From positions 248,001-312,000 of the forward strand of contig NZ_JAJITD010000008.1 of NCBI RefSeq assembly GCF_020880815.1: DNA of 64,000 nucleotides. Reading direction: 5' to 3'. Both the position numbers and the translations under genes were made by a program. This document shows, piece after piece, positions 24,316 through 32,844 of this stretch. The notes under the pieces were generated by a model, which was given only the letters and a program-made list of their open reading frames with translations, did not search any database and was not told where the DNA came from. Numbering within the stretch: position 1 is the stretch's first letter; each line of letters begins with the position of its first letter. The DNA comes from Paraburkholderia sejongensis (lineage in GTDB: Bacteria; Pseudomonadota; Gammaproteobacteria; Burkholderiales; Burkholderiaceae).

Positions 24316-25725
24316 ATGACCACCTCTGTCCGTACCCGCTTCGCACCGAGTCCCACCGGCTTCATCCACCTGGGCAACATCCGCTCCGCACTGTATCCGT
24401 GGGCGTTCGCGCGCAAGATGAAAGGGACCTTCGTGTTGCGGGTCGAAGACACCGACGTCGAGCGCTCCACCACCGAATCGGTCGACGCGATTCTCGAAGG
24501 GATGGCCTGGCTCGGCCTCGATTTCGACGAGGGCCCGTTCTACCAGATGCAGCGCATGGACCGCTATCGCGAAGTGCTCAAGCAGATGCAGGACAACGGG
24601 CTCGTCTACCCGTGCTACATGTCGACCGAGGAACTCGACGCGCTGCGCGAGCGCCAGCGCGAAGCCGGCGAAAAGCCGCGCTACGACGGCACGTGGCGCC
24701 CGGAGCCGGGCAAGGTGCTGCCGCAGCCGCCGGAAGGCGTGAAGCCGGTGCTGCGCTTTCGCAATCCGCTCACCGGGGTGGTCGCGTGGGACGACGCGGT
24801 CAAAGGCCGGATCGAAATCTCCAACGAGGAACTCGACGACCTCGTGATCGCGCGTCCGGACGGCACGCCGACCTATAACTTCTGCGTGGTGGTCGACGAT
24901 CTCGACATGCGCATCACCCACGTGATCCGCGGCGACGACCACGTGAACAATACGCCGCGCCAGATCAACATCCTGCGCGCGCTCGGCGGCGAGCCGCCGG
25001 TCTATGCGCACCTGCCGACCGTGCTGAACGAGCAGGGCGAGAAGATGAGCAAGCGCCACGGCGCGATGAGCGTGATCGGTTATCGCGATGCCGGCTATCT
25101 GCCGGAAGCGGTGGTCAACTATCTGGCGCGACTTGGCTGGTCGCATGGCGACGCGGAGATTTTCACGCGCGAGCAGTTCGTCGAATGGTTCGACCTCGAG
25201 CACCTTGGCAAATCGCCGGCACAGTACGACCACGACAAGCTGAACTGGCTCAACGCGCACTACATCAAGGAAGCGGACAACGCGCGCCTCGCCGAACTGG
25301 CGAAGCCGTTCTTCGCCGAACTTGGTATCGACGCGGCGACGCTCGGGCAGGGCCCGGAACTCGTCGGCGTGGTGGGGCTGATGAAGGATCGCGCGTCGAC
25401 GGTCAAGGAGATCGCGCAGAACGCGGCGATGTTCTATCGCGTGCCGGCGCCCGATGCCGAGTCGCTCGCGCAGCACGTGACCGACGCGGTGCGCCCGGCG
25501 CTCGCCGATCTGGCCGCCGCGCTGAAGACGGTCGAGTGGACCAAAGAGGCGATCGCCGCCACGCTGAAGGCGACGCTCGGCGCCCATAAGCTGAAGATGC
25601 CGCAACTGGCGATGCCGGTGCGTCTGCTGGTGGCAGGCACGACCCATACGCCGTCGATCGACAGCGTGTTGATGCTGTTCGGCCGGGACGTCGTGGTGAG
25701 CCGCATCGAGAAAGCGCAGGGCTAA
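24316..25725 (+). CDS. gltX: Glutamyl-tRNA synthetase
   Basis: A 469-residue class I aminoacyl-tRNA synthetase charging tRNA-Glu (non-discriminating or discriminating form not decidable here). HIGH-like motif APSPTGFIHLGNIRSAL at residues 9-25; KMSKR motif EKMSKRHGAM near residue 247; the catalytic core includes RGDDHVNNTPRQI. The C-terminal anticodon-binding region is present and the length is normal for bacterial GluRS. The frame extends 267 bases upstream, but ATG 24316 begins directly at the conserved TSVRTRFAPSPTG. The gene lies just ahead of two tRNA-Glu genes. Confidence 0.97.
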   Translation: MTTSVRTRFAPSPTGFIHLGNIRSALYPWAFARKMKGTFVLRVEDTDVERSTTESVDAILEGMAWLGLDFDEGPFYQMQRMDRYREVLKQMQDNGLVYPCYMSTEELDALRERQREAGEKPRYDGTWRPEPGKVLPQPPEGVKPVLRFRNPLTGVVAWDDAVKGRIEISNEELDDLVIARPDGTPTYNFCVVVDDLDMRITHVIRGDDHVNNTPRQINILRALGGEPPVYAHLPTVLNEQGEKMSKRHGAMSVIGYRDAGYLPEAVVNYLARLGWSHGDAEIFTREQFVEWFDLEHLGKSPAQYDHDKLNWLNAHYIKEADNARLAELAKPFFAELGIDAATLGQGPELVGVVGLMKDRASTVKEIAQNAAMFYRVPAPDAESLAQHVTDAVRPALADLAAALKTVEWTKEAIAATLKATLGAHKLKMPQLAMPVRLLVAGTTHTPSIDSVLMLFGRDVVVSRIEKAQG

Positions 25726-25812
25726 TCGACGCGCTGAGGCGGGCGTTCAGGCGCGTGTGAGAGGGCATGCACGCGACCTGAAAAAATTTCGCATGTAATT
25801 GCTCAAAGGGTA

Positions 25813-25841
25813 TTTACAAAGCGCAAATCGACCTCTAGAAT
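25813..25841 (+). promoter_or_regulatory. Sigma70 promoter of the tRNA-Ala gene
   Basis: TTTACA (25813-25818), 17-base spacer, TAGAAT (25836-25841). Both match 5 of 6. Predicted start about 25848, 15 bases before the mature tRNA. Confidence 0.7.
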
Positions 25842-25862
25842 CTCGTTTCTCTGATGTGCCGC

Positions 25863-25938
<76 letters not shown>

Positions 25939-25998
25939 CCACAGCAGAGCGAGTAGGAGAAAGTTGTTCGGAAGTCTCGAAGTTGTAGTAAAAAAGAC

Positions 25999-26027
25999 TT
26001 CACAAACGACTAAAAAGAAGTTATAGT
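25999..26027 (+). promoter_or_regulatory. Likely promoter of the Glu-Asp tRNA group
   Basis: TTCACA (25999-26004), 17-base spacer, TATAGT (26022-26027); 5 of 6 matches each. The transcript would start about 78 bases before tRNA-Glu. Confidence 0.5.
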
Positions 26028-26111
26028 AGCGGTCTTCGCAGTTGACGAAAACGAATTAACGAAAGTTAGCGTCAGTTAGCAGCGAATTAAATACAGATCT
26101 GAAAAGATTAT

Positions 26112-26187
26112 GTCCCCTTCGTCTAGAGGCCTAGGACATCACCCTTTCACGGTGAGTACAGGGGTTCGAATCCCCTAGGGGACGCCA
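26112..26187 (+). tRNA. tRNA-Glu(TTC), copy 1
   Basis: 76 bases with encoded CCA. Acceptor GTCCCCT / AGGGGAC; anticodon stem TCACC / GGTGA with loop CTTTCAC, anticodon TTC at 26146-26148. Identical to copy 2. Confidence 0.97.
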
Positions 26188-26289
26188 AACATCAGCGTCG
26201 CTTTAGTGTTCGAGTTGTAGTGACCCGGAAGTAAAGCAGCGCAGCTTGCAGAGAATTAACCGACGCTCGCAAGCCAGGGTGTAAAGACT

Positions 26290-26366
26290 GGAGTGGTAGT
26301 TCAGTCGGTTAGAATACCGGCCTGTCACGCCGGGGGTCGCGGGTTCGAGTCCCGTCCACTCCGCCA
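26290..26366 (+). tRNA. tRNA-Asp(GTC), copy 1
   Basis: 77 bases with encoded CCA. Acceptor GGAGTGG / CCACTCC; anticodon GTC at 26324-26326 in loop CTGTCAC. Differs from copy 2 by a compensated acceptor pair (T-A here, C-G there) and one D-loop base. Confidence 0.97.
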
Positions 26367-26369
26367 GAC

Positions 26370-26403
26370 AAAGCCCGTTCATTCGAACGTGAACGGGCTT
26401 TTT
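26370..26403 (+). terminator. Terminator-like hairpin between tRNA repeats
   Basis: AAAGCCCGTTC (26370-26380) pairs with GAACGGGCTTT (26391-26401), 10-base loop, then a run of T (26399-26403). Only 24 bases remain before tRNA-Glu copy 2, too few for a separate promoter, so some read-through or processing is implied. Confidence 0.75.
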
Positions 26404-26427
26404 CATTAAGGTTGTAAGCAGTATGTT

Positions 26428-26503
26428 GTCCCCTTCGTCTAGAGGCCTAGGACATCACCCTTTCACGGTGAGTACAGGGGTTCGAATCCCCTAGGGGACG
26501 CCA
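26428..26503 (+). tRNA. tRNA-Glu(TTC), copy 2
   Basis: 76 bases, identical over its full length to copy 1; anticodon TTC at 26462-26464. Confidence 0.97.
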
Positions 26504-26584
26504 GAACGTCGGCGTCGTTCGGTTGGAAGTTTGAACGGTGCAGCAGGCAAGCGGATGACACCGTTTGCCACGGTGCAAAAATCT

Positions 26585-26661
26585 GGAGCGGTAGTTCAGT
26601 TGGTTAGAATACCGGCCTGTCACGCCGGGGGTCGCGGGTTCGAGTCCCGTCCGCTCCGCCA
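26585..26661 (+). tRNA. tRNA-Asp(GTC), copy 2
   Basis: 77 bases with CCA. Acceptor GGAGCGG / CCGCTCC; anticodon GTC at 26619-26621. Confidence 0.97.
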
Positions 26662-26667
26662 GATTTG

Positions 26668-26699
26668 AAAAGCCCACTTCGAAAGAAGTGGGCTTTTTT
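26668..26699 (+). terminator. Rho-independent terminator of the tRNA group
   Basis: AAAAGCCCACTTC (26668-26680) pairs with GAAGTGGGCTTTT (26685-26697), loop GAAA, T6 tail. Confidence 0.9.
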
Positions 26700-26824
26700 C
26701 ATTTCCGCTACCGTGGTTTCGTGTGCGTGGTGCCGCGCGGCCTCGGGTGGCTCCGGACAAACAGCCATTGCCAGCGCGTGCGGGCTGTTTTACCGTTGAC
26801 CCGGTTCATCTCTGCACTCCCGCC

Positions 26825-27289
26825 ATGTTCGATCCCACCGAAGCTCCGTCACCGTTCCATCTGCGCACGGCCAGCATCGACGATTTCGAGTTTGCCGAGG
26901 CGCTGACGCGTAACAACATGGGCGGCTACTATCGCCGGCATCATCTGGTATGGCGCAGCGATCTGTTTCTCGGCAGTTGGCGCGAGTCGGAGAATTTCAT
27001 TCTCGAAGTGGACGGCGTGCCGATGGGCGTGCTGCGCATCACCGAAGAGGGCGATTCGCTGCATATCCGCGACGTGCAGATTGCCGAAGGGTATCGGCGG
27101 CTCGGTGCGGGGACCTTTCTGCTCGACATCTCGCATCAATGGGCGCGTGAACGCGGGCTGCGCGAGTTGCAGTTGCGCGTGTTCGTCGATAATCCGGCCG
27201 CCCGGCTGTATCAGCGCAAGGGCTATAAGCTCGCCGGGCCACGACTCGCGCAACTCGGCGCGATCCGTCATCTGGCCAGACGGGTTTGA
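26825..27289 (+). CDS. GNAT-family N-acetyltransferase
   Basis: A 154-residue protein with the GNAT core: beta-strand FILEVDGVPMGVLRI, then VQIAEGYRRLGAGTFLLD, the acetyl-CoA pyrophosphate loop (R/Q-x-x-G-x-G/A type), and the C-terminal VDNPAARLYQRKGYKLAG, which is the usual N-P-A-x-x-L-Y-x-x-x-G-F/Y ending. The substrate is not recognisable. ATG 26825 is the first ATG in frame; upstream codons read into the tRNA-side region and lack support. It stands alone, convergent with the AraC gene. Confidence 0.85.
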   Translation: MFDPTEAPSPFHLRTASIDDFEFAEALTRNNMGGYYRRHHLVWRSDLFLGSWRESENFILEVDGVPMGVLRITEEGDSLHIRDVQIAEGYRRLGAGTFLLDISHQWARERGLRELQLRVFVDNPAARLYQRKGYKLAGPRLAQLGAIRHLARRV

Positions 27290-27402
27290 TGCGGTGCTTT
27301 GCGCGGCGCCGAACGCCACCACGCTAGCGCTCGGCGACCATGCATGCATGCTGGAGCCGATGAACGCACCGATAAACGCACCGATCAACGCGCCGCTGTC
27401 AC

Positions 27403-28314
27403 TCAGCGTCCGCCAACAGCGGCCGGGTTCGCTTGCCGCTGCGCCGCTTCCTCACCCGTTTCCTCGTCGGTTTGTCCGCTATCGGGTTTGCCGTTCTCCG
27501 CGCGATGCTCGGCGCCGCGTTCGATAAACGCGCGCGGACTGGTCCCGAACGCGCGCCGGAACATTGCCGAAAACGCACTCTGGCTCTGATAGCCCAATTC
27601 CCGCGCGACATGCGAGAGCGGCCGTCCCTGACTCAACAGCGGAATCGCGCGCGCGAGAATCGCCTGCTGGCGCCATTGCGAAAAACTCACGCCGAGTTCC
27701 TGGCGAAACAATCGCGCGATCGTGCGCGTGCTCGCACCGACCTGCGCCGCCCATTGTTCGAGCGACTCGCCATGCGTCGGGTCGGCGATTACCGCCTCGC
27801 ACAGCGCGCGCAAGCGCTTTTCGCGTGGCATCGGCACCGACAGCGGCAGCGGCTCCGAGCGCGTCAGCTCATCGAGCGCGAGCGCGCCGAGTAGCTGCTC
27901 GCGCGCGGGCGACAACCCGCTGGTGTCGAGCGCGGCGATCACTTCGCGCAGCAGGTTCGAGACCTCGACGACGCGCGGCGCATCGAGCACGGCCGGCACC
28001 GCGTTCTCGGTGATGTAGAGCGTGCGCAAAAACGCATCTTCGACCGAGACCACCTCGTGCGTGACGTGCGGCGGCAGCCAGATCGCGCGCGACGGCGGCA
28101 CCATCCACGTGGTGCCCACGGTGGCGACCCGCAGCACCCCGCGCGACGCATACGCGACCTGCGCCCACGCATGCGTATGACGCGCGATGTGCGAGCCGGC
28201 CGGCATCGGCCGCGAGCGCACCCGGATCGGGTGGGTCGCGTTCGGCGCGAACTCGGGCGGGATGTCGGCGAAGCTGGCGCGGCTGAGCAGATCAGAGTCG
28301 GCGGACGAGGTCAT
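27403..28314 (-). CDS. AraC-family transcriptional regulator with cupin sensor
   Basis: A 303-residue regulator. The N-terminal cupin-like sensor holds HIARHTHAWAQVAYASRG and VGTTWMVPPSRAIWLPPH, typical of the AraC_binding cupin of the YbfI-like subgroup. The C-terminal double HTH follows (LEQWAAQVGASTRTIARLFR and LSHVARELGYQSQSAFSAMF, then FGTSPRAF). A charged Glu/Gln-rich tail follows. ATG 28314 (MTSSADSD) is preferred to an upstream TTG at 28404. Its regulon is unknown; no obvious target transporter lies next to it. Confidence 0.9.
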   Translation of the reverse strand: MTSSADSDLLSRASFADIPPEFAPNATHPIRVRSRPMPAGSHIARHTHAWAQVAYASRGVLRVATVGTTWMVPPSRAIWLPPHVTHEVVSVEDAFLRTLYITENAVPAVLDAPRVVEVSNLLREVIAALDTSGLSPAREQLLGALALDELTRSEPLPLSVPMPREKRLRALCEAVIADPTHGESLEQWAAQVGASTRTIARLFRQELGVSFSQWRQQAILARAIPLLSQGRPLSHVARELGYQSQSAFSAMFRRAFGTSPRAFIERGAEHRAENGKPDSGQTDEETGEEAAQRQANPAAVGGR

Positions 28315-28510
28315 GGCGAGGGTCGGTCGGGACAGGGCGGCGGGGCGGCGCGCGCCGAAGCAGGGCGGGTGTCGGCCGCCGGAATTCACCGCCGGGGCTG
28401 CCAATCATTGTAGAGGGTGCCCGCCCACGGTGATCAACCGGCGAGCGGACCGATGCATAATGTGCCGGTTGTCCCAGCCAGTCCTCTCTCACCCAGGAGA
28501 CCTCACGACG

Positions 28511-28912
28511 ATGCAGACCGTCTTTGTCTATGGCACGCTGCGTGCCGGTGAAACCAACGACATCAGCGAAGCCGCCGCACGCAACGACGTGCCCGCGCCG
28601 ACGCTGCTCGGCACCACGACCGTGCGCGGCCATCTGTTCGACTTCGGCGATTACCCGGGCCTCGTCGTCGACGAAGCGGGCGTCGAGGTAGTCGGCGACG
28701 TCTATGAGATCGACGATGCGCTCGTTGCGGTGCTCGACGAAATCGAAGCGGTGTACCCGGGCGTGGAGGACCGTTTCCTCGCGCGCGAGGTGATGGTGAA
28801 AGTGGACGACAGCGTCGTGAACTGCCGGTTCTATCCGGTGGCGCCGAACGCGGTAAAGGGCTTGCCGGAAATCCGCTCGGGCGATTGGATCGAACATCGG
28901 CGCACGCGCTGA
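28511..28912 (+). CDS. Gamma-glutamylcyclotransferase-like (AIG2/YtfP family) protein
   Basis: A 133-residue protein starting MQTVFVYGTLRAGETND, the conserved YGTLR-x-G substrate loop of the gamma-glutamylcyclotransferase fold, then YPGLVVDEAGVEVVGDVYEI and LDEIEAVYPGVEDRFLARE, where the Glu of E-x-x-x-x-Y is the expected catalytic acid region. The substrate in bacteria of this subgroup is not established. A strong AGGAGA (28495-28500) precedes the ATG. Followed by its own terminator. Confidence 0.88.
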   Translation: MQTVFVYGTLRAGETNDISEAAARNDVPAPTLLGTTTVRGHLFDFGDYPGLVVDEAGVEVVGDVYEIDDALVAVLDEIEAVYPGVEDRFLAREVMVKVDDSVVNCRFYPVAPNAVKGLPEIRSGDWIEHRRTR

Positions 28913-28971
28913 GCGCAGGTACGGCGGCGTAGCGCCGCGAGAGGTAGCGCGCAACGCGGCTATCAGTAACA

Positions 28972-29008
28972 AGGCGCGCCGGATTCGCATCCGGCGCGCC
29001 TTTTTTTC
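28972..29008 (+). terminator. Strong rho-independent terminator
   Basis: Perfect 14-bp stem AAGGCGCGCCGGAT / ATCCGGCGCGCCTT (28972-28985 / 28990-29003), loop TCGC, long T tail. Confidence 0.92.
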
Positions 29009-29081
29009 AGCTCGCTATGAACGATCACACGCTCACATCAGACCGCTCGGAAGCGCCCGGCCCGTCTGATCGTGCTTCCGC

Positions 29082-30674
29082 TCAAAGCTCCTCATACAGC
29101 GGCAGCGTCAGAAAGTCGGTGAACTGCTCGGCGGTCGACATCTGTTCGAAGATCTGCGCCGCGCGCTCATACGGCTTCGTATCGCCGCCGACCGTCTGCT
29201 TGACCTTCTCCAGTTCCTGCACCGACAGCTCGCGCACCAGTTCGACCGTCACCTTGCGGCCGTCGTCGAGCTTGCCCTTTGGCGAGCGGATCCACTGCCA
29301 CACTTGCGAGCGCGAAATTTCCGCGGTCGCCGCGTCTTCCATCAGATTGTGAATCGGCACGCAGCCATTGCCCGCGAGCCATGAGCCAAGGTAGTGGATG
29401 CCGACGTTGATGTTGTTGCGCAGACCCGCTTCGGTGATCGGCGTCTCCGGGCGGAAGTCGAGCAGGTCGGTCGCGGTCACCAGCACGTCGACGCGCTGCT
29501 TGTCGATCTGGTTCGGCCTGTCGCCGAGCACCTTGACGAACTCTTCCATCGCGATCGGCACGAGGCCCGGGTGCGCAACCCAGCCGCCGTCGTAGCCGTC
29601 GCCCGCATCGCGCGCCTTGTCCGAGCGCACGCCGCCCATCGCCTTGTCGTTCGCGGCCGGATCGTTCTTGATCGGGATCAGCGCGCTCATCCCGCCGATG
29701 GCCGGCGCGTGGCGGCGATGGCAGGTCTTCAGCAACAGCAGTGCGTACGCGCGCATGAACGGCGAGGTCATCGTGATCTGCGAGCGGTCGGCGAGGCAGA
29801 AGTCGCGATCGGCCTTGAACTTCTTGATCGCCGAAAAGATGTAGTCCCACCGGCCGGCGTTCAGGCCCGAGCTGTGTTCGCGCAGCTCGTACAGGATCTC
29901 GTCCATTTCGAACGCGGCGACGATCGTCTCGATCAGCACCGTCGCGCGAATCGTGCCGCGCGGCACGCCGACCGCTTCCTGCGCGGCGACGAAGATGTCG
30001 TTCCACAGCCGCGCTTCCAGATGGCTCTCCATCTTCGGCAGATAGAAGTACGGGCCCGAGCCGCGCGCGATCAGCTCTTTCGCGTTGTGCACCAGGTACA
30101 GCGCGAAATCGAAGATACCGCCCGACACGCGCTTGCCGTCGACCAGCACGTGCTTCTCGTCGAGATGCCAGCCGCGCGGGCGCACGATCAGCGTTGCGGT
30201 CTTGTCGTTGAGCCGGTACGACTTGCCGTTCTGTTCGAGCGAAATCGTGCGGCGCACCGCGTCCTTCAGATTGATATGGCCGGTTATCTGGTTGTCCCAG
30301 CTCGGCGCATTCGAATCCTCGAAGTCGGTCATGTAGGAGTCCGCACCGGAATTGAGCGCATTGATGATCATCTTGCGTTCGACCGGCCCGGTGATCTCGA
30401 CGCGCCGGCATTGCAAATCCCGGGGCAGCGGCGCGATGCGCCAGTCGCCTTCGCGCACGCTCTTCGTGCTGGCGAGGAAGTCGGGACGCTCGCCGGCGTC
30501 GAGCCGCTTCGTGCGCTCGACGCGCGCCTGCAGCAACTGCTGGCGGCGCGGCTCGAACGTGCGATGCAGCGCGGCGACGAGTTCGAGCGCTTCGCGCGTG
30601 AGGATCGCTTCAAAGCCGGGCTTGATCTCGCCGGTGATTTCCATGCCCTGCGGCAGCGATAGCGTGTTCGTCAT
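29082..30674 (-). CDS. aceB: Malate synthase A
   Basis: A 530-residue glyoxylate-shunt enzyme that condenses glyoxylate with acetyl-CoA to malate. The family signature is present (REHSSGLNAGRWDYIFS), with catalytic-site segments IVRPRGWHL, YFYLPKMESHLEAR and HYLGSWLAGNGCVPI. The length matches the A isoform (about 530), not GlcB (about 720). AAGGAGA lies just before the ATG at 30674. It sits 81 bases downstream of the HAD gene on the same strand and may share its promoter; aceA lies 2.9 kb away on the same strand. Confidence 0.96.
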   Translation of the reverse strand: MTNTLSLPQGMEITGEIKPGFEAILTREALELVAALHRTFEPRRQQLLQARVERTKRLDAGERPDFLASTKSVREGDWRIAPLPRDLQCRRVEITGPVERKMIINALNSGADSYMTDFEDSNAPSWDNQITGHINLKDAVRRTISLEQNGKSYRLNDKTATLIVRPRGWHLDEKHVLVDGKRVSGGIFDFALYLVHNAKELIARGSGPYFYLPKMESHLEARLWNDIFVAAQEAVGVPRGTIRATVLIETIVAAFEMDEILYELREHSSGLNAGRWDYIFSAIKKFKADRDFCLADRSQITMTSPFMRAYALLLLKTCHRRHAPAIGGMSALIPIKNDPAANDKAMGGVRSDKARDAGDGYDGGWVAHPGLVPIAMEEFVKVLGDRPNQIDKQRVDVLVTATDLLDFRPETPITEAGLRNNINVGIHYLGSWLAGNGCVPIHNLMEDAATAEISRSQVWQWIRSPKGKLDDGRKVTVELVRELSVQELEKVKQTVGGDTKPYERAAQIFEQMSTAEQFTDFLTLPLYEEL

Positions 30675-30755
30675 GTGGTTCTCCTTGGTCGGTCGGATTG
30701 CAGAAATACGAAGGTGAAAAGGTGTCGGGGTGGGTGAAAGGGGCAGTGAACGCCG

Positions 30756-31595
30756 TCATGCGCGCGGGCCGGCGCGCTTGCGGTGGCCACTGCCGGGAAC
30801 CTGGGTCGAGCGGGTGGCGCGCCCGCGAGCCGAGGTCGAGACCGAGGCCGGCGCCGCTGCCGCGAGCGTTTGCAGAAAGCCCGGCAGATCGTGCATGCCG
30901 CCGCCGGTGCCGTGCGGCGCGATGCCCAGTTCCTCGACCGGCAGCTTCTGCCGGTTCAGCCAGAAGGTCGTGAAGCCGAACCACGTCGCGCCGGCCACGT
31001 CCCAGCCGTTCGACGACACGAACACGATCTCGCGCGCGGCCACCCCGAAAGCCGCGGGGCCGAGCGCGTAGGCGGCGGGCGAGGGCTTGTACGCGCGCAC
31101 TGCATCGACGGACAGCACGTGGTCGAACAGAGCGCTCATCCCCGCGCTCTTGACCGCGATGTCGAGCATCTGCGGATTGCCGTTCGACAGGATCGCCAGC
31201 CCGACGCGTGGCGCGTCGGCGGCATCGGCGGTTTCGCGCAGCGCGCGCAGCACCGGCACCGCGTCGGGAAACGCGGACAGGCACGCGTATTCGTCCATCA
31301 GACGCTTTTCGGCCGCGCGGCCCAGGGTCAGCTGAAGTTTCTTCGCGGCGAAGCGCAGCGCGTCGAGCGTGATGTCCCAGAACGGGCGGTAGTGCGCGCC
31401 GGGCGCGTCGAGCGGCGCGGCGAGCGTGCGCAGTTGCGTGTATTCGATCTGCTTCTGGCGCCACAGCTGCGACAGCGCGTCGCCGTGGCCGGGGAACAGT
31501 TGCTCGGCGGCAGCGAGTACCGAGTGCACGTCGAAAAGCGTGCCGTACGCATCGAAAATCACTGCTCGCGGGGTAGGTGTCGTTGTGGCCGACAT
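30756..31595 (-). CDS. Haloacid dehalogenase type II-like HAD hydrolase
   Basis: A 279-residue HAD-superfamily protein. Motif I is VIFDAYGTLFDVHSVL with the nucleophilic Asp; motif II LAILSNGNPQML; motif III Lys in VRAYKPSPAAYALG; motif IV VFVSSNGWDVAGATWFGF. DAYGTLFDVHS and SSN-WD--GA are typical of L-2-haloacid dehalogenases, which release halide from 2-haloacids to give hydroxyacids. An extra 40 or so residues rich in Ser/Arg extend the C-terminus beyond the usual 230-240. ATG 31595 is preferred over an upstream GTG (31610) because GGAG sits 10 bases before it. The link to aceB suggests the product may feed two-carbon metabolism (inference). Confidence 0.85.
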   Translation of the reverse strand: MSATTTPTPRAVIFDAYGTLFDVHSVLAAAEQLFPGHGDALSQLWRQKQIEYTQLRTLAAPLDAPGAHYRPFWDITLDALRFAAKKLQLTLGRAAEKRLMDEYACLSAFPDAVPVLRALRETADAADAPRVGLAILSNGNPQMLDIAVKSAGMSALFDHVLSVDAVRAYKPSPAAYALGPAAFGVAAREIVFVSSNGWDVAGATWFGFTTFWLNRQKLPVEELGIAPHGTGGGMHDLPGFLQTLAAAAPASVSTSARGRATRSTQVPGSGHRKRAGPRA

Positions 31596-31662
31596 TGCCG
31601 TGCGCTCCACTCAGAGGTCGGGAACGATTGTATTGGTGACATCCGCTACCTGAAAATAGGCT

Positions 31663-31680
31663 AAAGATCACTTGATCTTT
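31663..31680. promoter_or_regulatory. Perfect palindrome in the LysR/HAD divergent promoter, candidate operator
   Basis: AAAGATCA-CT-TGATCTTT: 8-bp arms, 2-base spacer, in the 162-base gap between the HAD-aceB unit and the LysR gene. This is where a LysR regulator normally binds. The arms do not follow the usual T-N11-A spacing, so the binder is uncertain. Confidence 0.5.
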
Positions 31681-31757
31681 TACTTTCATCCACCTAATCT
31701 GGCGCGCACCGGAATACTTTTACGCTTGCCTTTTCTGCGACGCCGCGCGCATCGTTC

Positions 31758-32660
31758 ATGGACCGTTTCAAACAGATCGAGACCTTCGTTACCGTCGCCG
31801 CGCGCGGCAGCCTGTCCGCGGCGGCGCTCGCCGAGGGCGTCGCGCCGGCGATCATCGGCCGCCGCATCGACGCGCTCGAGGAGCGCCTCGGCGTCAAGCT
31901 GCTGGTGCGCACGACCCGCAAGATCACGCTGACTTTTGAAGGCTCGGCGTTCCTCGAAGACTGCCAGCGCATCATTCACGACATGCAGAACGCCGAGGCC
32001 AGCGTGTCGGCGGGCGGCGTGAAGGCGAGCGGCCATCTGCGGCTGTCGGCGCCGGCCGGCTTCGGGCGCCGCCACGTCGCGCCGCTCGTGCCGGCATTCA
32101 CGGTCGCGCATCCGGACGTGTCGATCACGCTCGATCTGTCGGACCGCCTCGTCGATCTGGTCAACGAAGGCTTCGATTGCGCGGTGCGGCTCGGCGAGTT
32201 GCCTGATTCGTCGCTGGTGTCGCTGAAGCTCGCGGAAAACCGCCGCGTGTGCGTCGCGTCGCCCGCGTATCTGAACCGCCGCGGCGCGCCGCATAGCCTC
32301 GCCGAACTCGCGCGCCACAACTGCCTCGCGCTCGGCGCGAGCGCGAACCAGCAGCGCGGCTGGATGTTCCAGCAGGACGGCAAGGTCGTGTCGATCAAGG
32401 TGTCCGGCACGATGGAATGCTCGGACGGCGCGGTGCTGCACGAATGGTGTCTGGCCGGCCACGGCCTCGCGTGGCGCTCGTGGTGGGAGGTCGGCGCGGA
32501 GATCGCGGCCGGCCGGCTCGTCAGCGTGCTCGACGAATTCGCCGCGCCGCCGATCGGCATTCACGCGGTGTTTCCGCAGCGCCGTCATCTGCCGCTGCGG
32601 GTACGCCTGTTTCTCGACTTTCTCAAGCATACGTACGGCGAACCGGATTACTGGGATTGA
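31758..32660 (+). CDS. LysR-family transcriptional regulator
   Basis: A 300-residue regulator. The N-terminal winged HTH is FKQIETFVTVAARGSLSAAA followed by AIIGRRIDALEERLGVKLLVR; the effector domain runs from about residue 90, with GHLRLSAPAGFGRRHVAPLV and the D-x-S-x-x-L-V-D-L-V segment of the CrgA/AaeR-like subgroup. The gene is divergent from HAD-aceB with a palindrome between them, so it probably controls that unit and itself. No Shine-Dalgarno is evident before ATG 31758. Confidence 0.92.
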   Translation: MDRFKQIETFVTVAARGSLSAAALAEGVAPAIIGRRIDALEERLGVKLLVRTTRKITLTFEGSAFLEDCQRIIHDMQNAEASVSAGGVKASGHLRLSAPAGFGRRHVAPLVPAFTVAHPDVSITLDLSDRLVDLVNEGFDCAVRLGELPDSSLVSLKLAENRRVCVASPAYLNRRGAPHSLAELARHNCLALGASANQQRGWMFQQDGKVVSIKVSGTMECSDGAVLHEWCLAGHGLAWRSWWEVGAEIAAGRLVSVLDEFAAPPIGIHAVFPQRRHLPLRVRLFLDFLKHTYGEPDYWD

Positions 32661-32844
32661 ACGAAGCGCGCGGCTGGAGCGATGAAGATGTGCATCGATG
32701 CGATCCGGCCCGGCGCTGTGCGCCGCGACCTCAGGCCGATTTGTCCCCGCGTTCGCACGCACTACAATCGATGCGAGCAGCCTGCACGCGGGGCTTCGTC
32801 GAACGCTGAGGCCGGGCTGCGCGAAGCCGGCGACGGAGGGCATC

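Larger units (their letters stand above)
26112..26661 (+). repeat. Tandem duplication of a tRNA-Glu/tRNA-Asp unit
   Basis: Glu copies lie 316 bases apart and Asp copies 295 apart. The spacers after each Glu gene share traces of similarity (AACATCAGCGTCG versus AACGTCGGCGTCG), so this looks like an old tandem duplication with diverged spacers. Confidence 0.75.
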
